5,824 nucleotides of DNA from Deltaproteobacteria bacterium UBA5799. GTDB taxonomy: Bacteria > Desulfobacterota > GWC2-55-46. The notes beneath the pieces are model-generated. The model ran no database searches and was not told the DNA's origin. It worked only from the letters and a program-made list of their open reading frames with translations. This document shows positions 1-5,257 of this stretch, in pieces (the first letter of the stretch is position 1; each line of letters starts with the position of its first letter). The translations under genes and the position numbers were made by a program. Location: positions 1 through 5,824 of the forward strand of contig DIDN01000002.1 in the NCBI GenBank assembly GCA_002418185.1. Direction: 5' to 3'.

Positions 1-2493
1 CTCGCCGTGGAGCCTCTGGAACGGGTCGAAGAGCCTTTCCGCGTACTTCATCTCGAAACCGGCGCCGTTGTCACTGACGAAAAAGACCGTTTTCCCGTCC
101 TTCTCCCCGTATGAGCCGAACTCTATCCGGGCGGCCTTCTTTTTAGACGTGAACTTCCAGGCATTGCCCAGGAGGTTCTCCATGACGGTCTTGAGGAGGC
201 CGGGGTCGCCGTCAACGGCCAGGTTCTCCTGGATTACGACCTCGGCCTCCCTCTCGGGCTGGGCCTTTTTGAGGTCCGAGGCTACGGCCCTCGCCACGCC
301 GCTGAGATAGACCCTTTCAACGGATATCTCCGCCCTCATCACGCGCGAAAGCTTCAAGAGCGCGTCTATGAGCTCGCCCATGCGCCTGCTCGCGGCAACG
401 AGCCTCTCGATGTACTCCCTGCCCGAGGGCCCGAGCGCCTCCGCGCTGTCCCGCATGAGTATCCTGGCGAAGCCGTCGATGGTCCTGAGCGGTGTCTTCA
501 AGTCGTGCGCAACGCTGTAGCTGAAGGCCTCGAGCTCGCTGTTCGCCGCCTCCAGCTCTGCCGTCCTCTCGGCAACGCGCTCCTCGAGCTCGACGTTCAA
601 CTTCCGTATCTCGTCCTCCGCCTTCTTCCTCTCGGTTATGTCCTGGACGGTGCCAGACATCCTGAGCGGCCTTCCGTCGTCATAGACGACCTCGGCCTCC
701 TCGTGCACTATCTTCTCGGTCCCGTCGCGCAAAACGACCCTGTGGTCTATGGAGTAGTATTTTTTGTCATAAAGCGCCCCATCGACCGCCGTTATCACCT
801 TGTCCCTGTCCTCGGGGTGCACGTAGCCGAGGAAGGCATCGTAAGTCGCCCCGAACTCCCTGGGCGCGACCCCGAATATCCTGTATATCTCGTCGGACCA
901 ATGGAGCTCGTTTGTAACGATGTCCCAGTCCCAGTTCCCGAGGCTCGCCAGTCTCTGCGCGTTGGCGAGCCTCGATTCGCTCACCCTCAAGGCGTTTTCC
1001 GCCGCCTTCCTCTCGGTTATGTCCCTGTCGATGCCGCGGTAGCCCCGGAAGGCCCCTTTCGAATCGAAGATTGGCGAGGCGTTTGTCTCAAGCACCACTA
1101 TCGAGCCGTCCCTTCTGATATTCGTGTTCTCGTATGCGTTGAAAGGCTCTCTTTTTCCCATTGCCTCAGCGACGTCTTTCTTGACCCTTTCGGCCTCTTC
1201 GGGAGGCATCAGCACCCACGGGGTCTTGCCGATTATCTCCTCGGGCTCGTATCCGAGTATGCTCCTGACCCGAGGGCTTACGTACGTATACACGAGGTCC
1301 TCGTCCACTTCCCACACCCAGTCGTTTATGGCCTCGACAAGGCCCCTGTACTTCTCCTCGCTCTCCGAGAGTGCCCGGCTCCGCTCCTCGACCTCGCCGG
1401 CCATCCTGTTGAACGACCCGGCGAGCGCCCCTATTTCATCCTCGCTCCTCAATGGCACGCGCGCCCCGTAGTTCCCGTCGGCTATCTCTTTCGACGCGGA
1501 CGCTATGGTCCTCAGCTGCCTGGCCACCCTGAAAAAATATGCGGCGAATGCCGATAGCAGAAGCAGGACAACGACGCCGGTCAATATGCCGTAGTTCACG
1601 AGACGCCTGACAGGCGCGAAGGCCTCTTTTTTGTCCACCTCGACCAGGAGGACCCAGCCGAAATCCGGCATGCAGACGGAAGAGCCGACCACCGGTACAC
1701 CCCTGTAATCCTCGTAGGCCCCCAGGTGGTCTCTTCCCTCGTCCAGGCACGCCCGCACCGCCTCCGTGTCGGCAACGGTCATGGAAGCGGGTCCCCCGAT
1801 AAGCCATGAGGGCGTTATCATCACCTTTTCGCTGTCCACGAGGTACGCATCAAGGGTCGCATAGCCTTCGAGTGCAAGGCGGGAGACGCCGATTTCAGCC
1901 CCCCTTCCGCGCTCGAGTATTTCCACCAGGCGCTTATGTGGAACAGAGGACGCAAGCACTCCGAGAAGCTCGCCGTCTACCATCGAATAGAGCGGGGCTG
2001 AGACCGCGAGCTCGGGAAGGCCCCTCGGCCCCTCGGGCCTTACGGTTACCGAAGGGCCTTCAAGCCCCCTCCGGAAAAACGCCTCGTCCGCCTGGTCGTC
2101 GCCGACGACGTCCCGGTCCGTGGACGCGATGACGACCCCGTCCATGCGGAGGAGCGATAGCCTTGAGGCCTCTCCGAGGACCGGAAGCTTGTTCTCGGCC
2201 ATGTACGCGCCGAGTGCCTGGGCTTCGGGAACACCCTCGTCAATAGCTTCCTCGAAACCCTCCCTTATAACCCCGTCAGTGGATACGTCAATGACCCTGA
2301 GCCTCAGCGTCTCCAGGAAAAAGAGCAACTCGCCGGCCCTGGCCTCTGAGGCGGCCCTTAGGTTTTCGCCCACCATGGCCCCGGTGTTTCTGTATATGGT
2401 GTGCAGGCTTAAAAGGAAGATGAAAAGCAGGGGGAGGAGGACCGACAGGAAGGCAAGGACTACTTTATATGCGAGGGGGAAGGGCCTTTTCAT
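1..2493 (-). CDS. Membrane sensor histidine kinase (Cache-HAMP-PAS-PAS-HisKA-HATPase), C-terminus cut by window edge
   Basis: This inner-membrane sensor kinase should autophosphorylate a His and pass the phosphate to a partner regulator not identifiable here. 831 codons are visible. TM1 is at about residues 10-33. A periplasmic region of about 265 aa follows, with a Cache-like end (SAPLYSMVDGELLGVLASS, 165-183). TM2 is at about 302-322 and HAMP at about 320-373 (EDEIGALAGSFNRM). PAS/PAC unit 1 is at about 376-497 and PAS_3-type unit 2 at about 505-622 (GNWDWD, VHPEDR); both end in DITERK. A coiled-coil linker leads to HisKA (VAHDLKTPLR, phospho-acceptor His663). The HATPase N box (ENLLGNAWKFT, 772-782), G1 box (DNGAGF, 808-813) and FDPFQRLH are present, but the G2 box lies beyond position 1. 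ATG at 2493 is chosen because a basic N-terminus and TM1 follow at once and GGAG lies 4 nt upstream. The ligand cannot be told from sequence, and a fused receiver beyond the edge is possible. Confidence 0.94.
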   Translation of the reverse strand, partial: MKRPFPLAYKVVLAFLSVLLPLLFIFLLSLHTIYRNTGAMVGENLRAASEARAGELLFFLETLRLRVIDVSTDGVIREGFEEAIDEGVPEAQALGAYMAENKLPVLGEASRLSLLRMDGVVIASTDRDVVGDDQADEAFFRRGLEGPSVTVRPEGPRGLPELAVSAPLYSMVDGELLGVLASSVPHKRLVEILERGRGAEIGVSRLALEGYATLDAYLVDSEKVMITPSWLIGGPASMTVADTEAVRACLDEGRDHLGAYEDYRGVPVVGSSVCMPDFGWVLLVEVDKKEAFAPVRRLVNYGILTGVVVLLLLSAFAAYFFRVARQLRTIASASKEIADGNYGARVPLRSEDEIGALAGSFNRMAGEVEERSRALSESEEKYRGLVEAINDWVWEVDEDLVYTYVSPRVRSILGYEPEEIIGKTPWVLMPPEEAERVKKDVAEAMGKREPFNAYENTNIRRDGSIVVLETNASPIFDSKGAFRGYRGIDRDITERKAAENALRVSESRLANAQRLASLGNWDWDIVTNELHWSDEIYRIFGVAPREFGATYDAFLGYVHPEDRDKVITAVDGALYDKKYYSIDHRVVLRDGTEKIVHEEAEVVYDDGRPLRMSGTVQDITERKKAEDEIRKLNVELEERVAERTAELEAANSELEAFSYSVAHDLKTPLRTIDGFARILMRDSAEALGPSGREYIERLVAASRRMGELIDALLKLSRVMRAEISVERVYLSGVARAVASDLKKAQPEREAEVVIQENLAVDGDPGLLKTVMENLLGNAWKFTSKKKAARIEFGSYGEKDGKTVFFVSDNGAGFEMKYAERLFDPFQRLHGE
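625..1024 (-). repeat. 19-bp direct repeat marking the two PAC ends of the kinase
   Basis: The same 19 bases occur at 625-643 and 1006-1024, 381 bp apart, both encoding the DITERK end of a PAC segment. This reflects the two PAS/PAC units and conserved codons rather than a mobile repeat. Confidence 0.6.
939..974 (-). repeat. 12-bp perfect inverted repeat inside the kinase gene
   Basis: CGAGGCTCGCCA (939-950) and TGGCGAGCCTCG (963-974) are exact inverted repeats around a 12-nt loop. They lie in the codons for SRLANAQRLASLG, the helix entering the second PAS domain. The protein motif is common in PAS proteins, so codon choice may create the hairpin by chance. Confidence 0.6.
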
Positions 2494-2616
2494 CGCTCTC
2501 CGGATTAACCGGTCCCTGGGTGATTCGGGGCCCCGACCATACCGCCCCTTACATGCGCCATGCAAGAGGCCGAACCGGGTCTTTCGCCGGCCCCGCGCCC
2601 CGGCCCGCCGCGGACT
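2494..2616 (-). other. Intergenic gap between pyrophosphatase and kinase genes
   Basis: This 123-bp GC-rich gap holds no gene. It contains a 12-bp perfect palindrome (TCGGGGCCCCGA, 2525-2536), a short CCGG-ATTAA-CCGG inverted repeat (2500-2512) next to the kinase ribosome-binding site, and a weak promoter-like pair. No hairpin followed by a T-tract is visible after the pyrophosphatase stop, so read-through into the kinase gene is possible. Confidence 0.6.
2536..2565 (-). promoter_or_regulatory. Weak candidate promoter for the kinase gene
   Basis: On the minus strand, TTGCAT (2565-2560, 3 of 6 matches to the -35 consensus) and TATGGT (2541-2536, 4 of 6 matches to the -10 consensus) are 18 bp apart. 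The 12-bp palindrome at 2525-2536 would cover the start of transcription, as an operator might. The match is poor and could be chance; it is the best pair I see in this gap. Confidence 0.2.
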
Positions 2617-3105
2617 TTACGGGCCGCGAAAACGGGCCCTCGCCTCGGCTATGACCTTTTCTGCGGTTTCGCGCCCTGACCAGCCCTCGACCCCGGTCTT
2701 CTTTTCTTCAAGGTCCTTGTATATCTCGAAAAAATGGCCTATCTCCTTGAGGAGATGCGGCGGGACGTCCTTAATCTCTTCTATATAGTTCCACAGCGGG
2801 TCCTTCAACGGCACGCAGAGTATCTTCTCGTCAGGCCCCTTCTCGTCCACCATCTTGAATACGCCCACAGCCTTCGCTTCTATGTGGCATCCGGGAAAGG
2901 TCGGCTCCCAGACGAGGACAAGGGCGTCGAGGGCGTCGCCGTCCCCGGCGAGGGTATCTGGTATGAAGCCGTAGTCGCTCGGGTAATGGACTGCCGAGAA
3001 GAGCATCCGGTCGAACCGGATGACCTTTTCAACGGGGTCGTACTCGTACTTGTTGCGGCACCCTTTCGGTATCTCGACGACTACAGTGACGGCCTTGTCC
3101 TTCAA
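2617..3105 (-). CDS. ppa: Inorganic pyrophosphatase (soluble, family I)
   Basis: This cytoplasmic Mg-dependent enzyme hydrolyses pyrophosphate to two phosphates, pulling forward biosynthetic reactions that release PPi. The 162-aa protein is close to the usual length for compact family I enzymes. Visible active-site residues, with E. coli equivalents by eye alignment, are E11 (E20), K14 in EIPKG (K29), E21 in NKYEYD (E31), R33 (R43), Y45 in YPSDYGF (Y55), D55/D57/D60 in GDGDALDAL (D65/D67/D70), D87 (D97), D92 (D102), K94 (K104), and Y129-K130 in HFFEIYKD (Y141-K142). All appear intact. The signature has Ala where Pro is commoner (DGDALD). I chose the TTG at 3105: GGAGG lies 4 nt upstream and family homology begins just after it (VVVEIPKG). 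An in-frame TTG at 3228 would add 41 residues rich in Pro, Arg and Ala, with no ribosome-binding site, and is unlikely. A sigma-70 promoter lies about 150 bp upstream, so it is probably transcribed independently of the LuxR gene. Confidence 0.95.
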   Translation of the reverse strand: MKDKAVTVVVEIPKGCRNKYEYDPVEKVIRFDRMLFSAVHYPSDYGFIPDTLAGDGDALDALVLVWEPTFPGCHIEAKAVGVFKMVDEKGPDEKILCVPLKDPLWNYIEEIKDVPPHLLKEIGHFFEIYKDLEEKKTGVEGWSGRETAEKVIAEARARFRGP

Positions 3106-3109
3106 AGGC

Positions 3110-3114
3110 CCTCC
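3110..3114 (-). promoter_or_regulatory. Ribosome-binding site deciding the TTG start of ppa
   Basis: GGAGG on the minus strand lies 4 nt before the TTG codon at 3105-3103. It supports this start over the upstream in-frame TTG at 3228, which lacks any purine-rich site. Confidence 0.65.
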
Positions 3115-3204
3115 CGGCTGACGGTTGTGGGCCGCGGCAGATGGTCCTGACGGCCTTGCATATCGGGGGCTTGCACGGGGGCTGACAGGCGCGCACTGTG
3201 GCGG

Positions 3205-3236
3205 GTCCGGAGGGAAGCCTCGCCTCAAGTCCGGAC
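3205..3236 (-). promoter_or_regulatory. Hairpin in the ppa leader
   Basis: A perfect 7-bp inverted repeat (GTCCGGA at 3205-3211, TCCGGAC at 3230-3236) encloses an 18-nt loop. It sits about 20 nt after the predicted transcription start of ppa. No T-tract follows, so it is not a standard terminator. It does not match the fluoride riboswitch that precedes some ppa genes. Any role, such as mRNA stability, is inference. Confidence 0.35.
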
Positions 3237-3259
3237 AGCTGACGTACCGCCTTGAAAGG

Positions 3260-3288
3260 ATTCTATATCATGGACCTCCGGGTGTCAA
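3260..3288 (-). promoter_or_regulatory. Sigma-70 type promoter for ppa
   Basis: On the minus strand a perfect -35 box TTGACA (3288-3283) is followed after exactly 17 bp by TAGAAT (3265-3260), a 5-of-6 match to the -10 consensus. Transcription would start near 3253, leaving an untranslated leader of about 148 nt before the TTG at 3105. It is the strongest promoter match I found in the gaps. The housekeeping sigma factor is the likely reader, which suits a pyrophosphatase. Confidence 0.7.
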
Positions 3289-3314
3289 ACGCCTCTGTAC
3301 ATATGGACAGGCGG

Positions 3315-3359
3315 CGGGCCGGAGGGACGCTTTATGCGGCGGCGCTGCGTCCGGGCCCG
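3315..3359 (-). terminator. GC-rich stem-loop after the LuxR gene (no T-tract)
   Basis: CGGGCC (3315-3320) pairs with GGCCCG (3354-3359), and inside it GGACGC (3325-3330) pairs with GCGTCC (3347-3352). Together they make 12 bp with a 4/1 internal loop and a 16-nt apical loop. The structure begins 4 nt after the stop codon of the LuxR-type gene and lies before the ppa promoter. Without a T-tract it is not a classical intrinsic terminator. It may still end transcription with help, or protect the mRNA 3' end. Confidence 0.4.
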
Positions 3360-3363
3360 GTCC

Positions 3364-3999
3364 TCAGGCGCTCCCGGCAACGTGCCGCTCGTCCTGGTTC
3401 CTGAGGGCGAAGGTTATGAGCTGGGGCCTGTTCTGGATGTCGAGCTTGTGGAATATCCTCTGGAGGTGGGTCTTGACGGTCGGCTCGCTTATGCAGAGCT
3501 TCATGGCTATTTCCTTGTTCCTGAACCCCTGCCCCACGAGGCTAACCACTTCCCATTCCCTTTCGGAAAGCGACGGCCTTGCGGACTTCTTGAGGGCGTG
3601 CAGCCCCGTGAGGATGTTTTTCACCTCTATCTTGTCCAGCCATATCTCGCCGCAGGCAACGGCCCTTATGGCCTTCTTGAGAAGGAGCGGGGTCGAGCAT
3701 GCGACCAGCACCCCCTTGAGCCCTTTTGTGAGGACGGCGGAGACTATGTTGTCCTCGCCGCATTTTGTGTCCAGAAGTATGAGCCTGCCCGAGGCGGGGC
3801 CGTGCTCCCCGAACCCGTTGAAGAGGGTGGTGAAATCCACCAGGACGCAGTCGGGCCCGAGGGACTCCATCGCTGCGCCGGGGCTTGCGCCGGGCGCTAC
3901 CACGCCGACGACCTTTATGTCGCCCGTCCCCTCAAGGAGCTTCCTTATGCCTTCCGAGAAAAGGAGGTTGCTGAAGGCAATGAGGACCTTTATTGTCAT
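3364..3999 (-). CDS. NarL/LuxR-type transcription regulator with a degenerate receiver domain
   Basis: This is a 211-aa DNA-binding regulator with the layout of NarL/FixJ response regulators: receiver fold at about 1-115, linker, and LuxR C-terminal helix-turn-helix at about 143-200 (LSEREWEVVSLVGQG, NKEIAMKLCIS, TVKTHLQRIFHKLDIQNR). The HTH looks fully functional. In the receiver, the candidate phospho-acceptor D55 (CVLVDF) is kept. However, the usual acidic pair after strand 1 is F9-S10 (LIAFSN, where relatives have ADDH), the strand-4 Thr/Ser aligns with D77, and the strand-5 Lys aligns with A100 (GVLVACS). It probably does not use ordinary Asp phosphorylation; another signal, constitutive dimerisation or a partner protein may control it. 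ATG at 3999 is chosen because AAAGGAGG lies 5 nt upstream and the receiver fold starts there. The frame stays open further upstream, but that part overlaps the sigma-factor gene in another frame. Target genes are unknown. Confidence 0.92.
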   Translation of the reverse strand: MTIKVLIAFSNLLFSEGIRKLLEGTGDIKVVGVVAPGASPGAAMESLGPDCVLVDFTTLFNGFGEHGPASGRLILLDTKCGEDNIVSAVLTKGLKGVLVACSTPLLLKKAIRAVACGEIWLDKIEVKNILTGLHALKKSARPSLSEREWEVVSLVGQGFRNKEIAMKLCISEPTVKTHLQRIFHKLDIQNRPQLITFALRNQDERHVAGSA

Positions 4000-4004
4000 T
4001 CCCG

Positions 4005-4012
4005 CCTCCTTT
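4005..4012 (-). promoter_or_regulatory. Strong ribosome-binding site of the LuxR-type gene
   Basis: AAAGGAGG on the minus strand, 5 nt before the ATG at 3999, is near-perfect and fixes the start well inside a much longer open frame. Confidence 0.8.
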
Positions 4013-4032
4013 CTTGCGTGCCGCCTCAAGCG

Positions 4033-4052
4033 CCGGGGGCAGGAGCCCCCGG
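4033..4052 (-). promoter_or_regulatory. Perfect 8-bp hairpin in the leader of the LuxR-type gene
   Basis: CCGGGGGC (4033-4040) and GCCCCCGG (4045-4052) are exact inverted repeats around a 4-nt loop, a very stable stem extendable by one G-U pair. It lies 20 nt upstream of the ribosome-binding site. No T-tract follows. It could act as a partial terminator or processing barrier setting the LuxR:sigma ratio; this is inference. Confidence 0.45.
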
Positions 4053-4060
4053 TATCCACC

Positions 4061-4107
4061 GCGGCCCGCCTGGGCGGGAAACCCAGCGCCAGGGCCGGGC
4101 GGGCCGT
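4061..4107 (-). terminator. Long GC-rich stem-loop directly after the sigma-factor gene (no T-tract)
   Basis: CGGCCCGCC (4062-4070) pairs with GGCGGGCCG (4098-4106), extendable by a G-U pair. Within the loop, CTGGG (4070-4074) and CCCAG (4082-4086) can form a smaller stem that competes for the shared base 4070. On the transcript the structure starts about 3 nt after the stop codon at 4110. With no T-tract, classical intrinsic termination is doubtful. mRNA 3'-end protection or a partial block to downstream transcription is possible. No promoter is evident between here and the LuxR-type gene. Confidence 0.42.
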
Positions 4108-4109
4108 CC

Positions 4110-5234
4110 TCAGACCGAATCGAAGGAGAGTATGTCGGACTGGCGTATTATCTTCTTGAGCTTGTCGAGGGCCTTGACCTCTATCTGCCGCACGCGCTCC
4201 CTGGTCACGCCGAACGACTTGCCTATGGCCTCGAGCGTCTGGGGCTCGTCCTCCTCGAGGCCGAACCTGAGCTTCAGGATGGTCCTCTCGTTGTCGTCGA
4301 GCATCCCCAGCCAGGAGTTGATCCTCTCCACCCTCCTGGAATCGTCGATGACTTCCATCGGGGTCGGGAACCTGTCGTCCTCCAGCCTGTCGAGGAGCGA
4401 CTGGTCGGTGTCGTCCGGGAAGCTCGCCTCGAGGGAATAGCTCTTTTTGCTTATGGTGTTGAGCTTCTTCACGTACCTCCCGGAGAGGCCGGTCTTTTCC
4501 GAGAGCTCTACGAGGCTCGGCTCCCTCTTGAGGGCCCTCGTAAGCTCCCTGTTTGCCCGGGTGAGCTTTGATATGTCCGCGGTCACGTGTATGGGAAGCC
4601 TTACGATCGACGACTGGTTGGCTATGGCGCGTTCTATCGCCTGCTTTATCCAGTACGTGGCGTAGGTCGAGAACTTGCACCCCTTCGTCGCCTTGAAGCG
4701 TTCCACCGACTTGATAAGCCCGATATTCCCTTCCTCTATGAGGTCCTGGAGCGGGAGCCCCCTGTTGAGGTATCTTTTCGCTATGTTGACCACGAGCCGG
4801 AGGTTCGCCTCTATCATCTTCCTCCTGGCCTGGGTATCGCCTCTCGCTATCTTCCGGGCGAGCGTTTTCTCCTCGTCCGATGTAAGGAGCGAAAACTTCT
4901 TTATGCCGCTGAAATAGACCTTTACCGAGTCGGTCGCGGTCGCTTCCCTCTCCCTGTCCTCTTTCCTGCCGCGCCTTTTACCCGCGGACTTTGACGGGGC
5001 TTCCGGGTTGGCCGCCGCATCCTCCTTCACGCGGTCGAGAGCGCGCTCCTCGCCGCCCGGGACGGCCCTGCCGCCGTCCTCGGAAGCCTTGTTCTTCCGG
5101 TACGGGAGCGGCCACTTCTGCCGGCCCCTGGCAGGCGCCCCTTCCGATAGCTTCTTCATGGGCACGAACGGCTTGTCCTCGCCGTTTTCTCCGAAGCCCA
5201 CGTATTTCCTGTTCTTGCCTTTGTCCTTGAACAT
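4110..5234 (-). CDS. rpoS: RNA polymerase sigma factor, RpoS-like (sigma-70 family group 2)
   Basis: This 374-aa sigma factor directs core RNA polymerase to promoters, probably of the general stress or stationary-phase type. Region 1.2 is at about 102-129 (VKVYFSGIKKFSLLTSDEE). Region 2 is at about 136-213, with the core-binding DLIEEGNIGLIKSVERF (164-180), the -10 recognition helix KFSTYATYWIKQAIERAI (187-204) and the following RLPIHV. Region 3 is at about 216-291. Region 4 has LKLRFGL and the -35 helix-turn-helix TLEAIGKSFGVTRERVRQIE (333-352). All sigma regions look intact. There is no region 1.1, and the order and wording resemble Geobacter-type RpoS more than RpoD. The first ~100 residues form a charged, low-complexity extension that I do not recognise. 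ATG at 5234 is chosen because AAGGAGG ends 5 nt before it; an in-frame TTG at 5261 would overlap the previous stop. The gene starts 23 nt after the REC-PilZ gene, suggesting one operon. The rpoS name is by resemblance; another group 2 sigma is possible. Confidence 0.92.
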   Translation of the reverse strand: MFKDKGKNRKYVGFGENGEDKPFVPMKKLSEGAPARGRQKWPLPYRKNKASEDGGRAVPGGEERALDRVKEDAAANPEAPSKSAGKRRGRKEDREREATATDSVKVYFSGIKKFSLLTSDEEKTLARKIARGDTQARRKMIEANLRLVVNIAKRYLNRGLPLQDLIEEGNIGLIKSVERFKATKGCKFSTYATYWIKQAIERAIANQSSIVRLPIHVTADISKLTRANRELTRALKREPSLVELSEKTGLSGRYVKKLNTISKKSYSLEASFPDDTDQSLLDRLEDDRFPTPMEVIDDSRRVERINSWLGMLDDNERTILKLRFGLEEDEPQTLEAIGKSFGVTRERVRQIEVKALDKLKKIIRQSDILSFDSV

Positions 5235-5239
5235 TTGCT

Positions 5240-5246
5240 CCTCCTT
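5240..5246 (-). promoter_or_regulatory. Ribosome-binding site deciding the ATG start of the sigma factor
   Basis: AAGGAGG on the minus strand sits 5 nt upstream of the ATG at 5234, inside the 23-nt gap after the REC-PilZ stop codon. It favours this ATG over the in-frame TTG at 5261, nine codons upstream. Confidence 0.8.
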
Positions 5247-5257
5247 GGCGCTGATTT

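Noticed and set aside
505..1557. 350-codon plus-strand open frame opposite the kinase gene
   Set aside because: It is the antisense shadow of PAS, HAMP and HisKA coding sequence. It resembles no known domain and is expected in GC-rich DNA.
3106..3228. In-frame 41-residue N-terminal extension of the pyrophosphatase from TTG at 3228
   Set aside because: No ribosome-binding site, low-complexity Pro/Arg/Ala residues unlike any pyrophosphatase N-terminus, and a better TTG with GGAGG at 3105.
3106..3253. Fluoride riboswitch in the ppa leader
   Set aside because: Considered because such riboswitches precede some ppa genes. The conserved core (GGNGAUGG...UUCGCC-like) is not present in the leader.
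3221..4030. Shared 9-mer CTTGAGGCG in the ppa leader (3221-3229) and the LuxR leader (4022-4030) as a common operator
   Set aside because: Only nine bases match, there is no dyad symmetry, and distances to promoter and start differ; chance in GC-rich DNA is a sufficient explanation.
3125..4440. Long plus-strand open frames (344 and 368 codons) opposite the LuxR-type gene and the end of the sigma factor
   Set aside because: The minus-strand genes here are clearly recognisable by domain motifs; these plus-strand translations are Pro/Arg/Leu-rich with no domain, and they overlap each other in different frames.
4000..4680. Upstream extension of the LuxR-type frame into the sigma-factor gene (438 codons in total)
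   Set aside because: The extra residues are an out-of-frame reading of rpoS and the gap. A strong ribosome-binding site precedes the ATG at 3999, and the receiver fold begins there.
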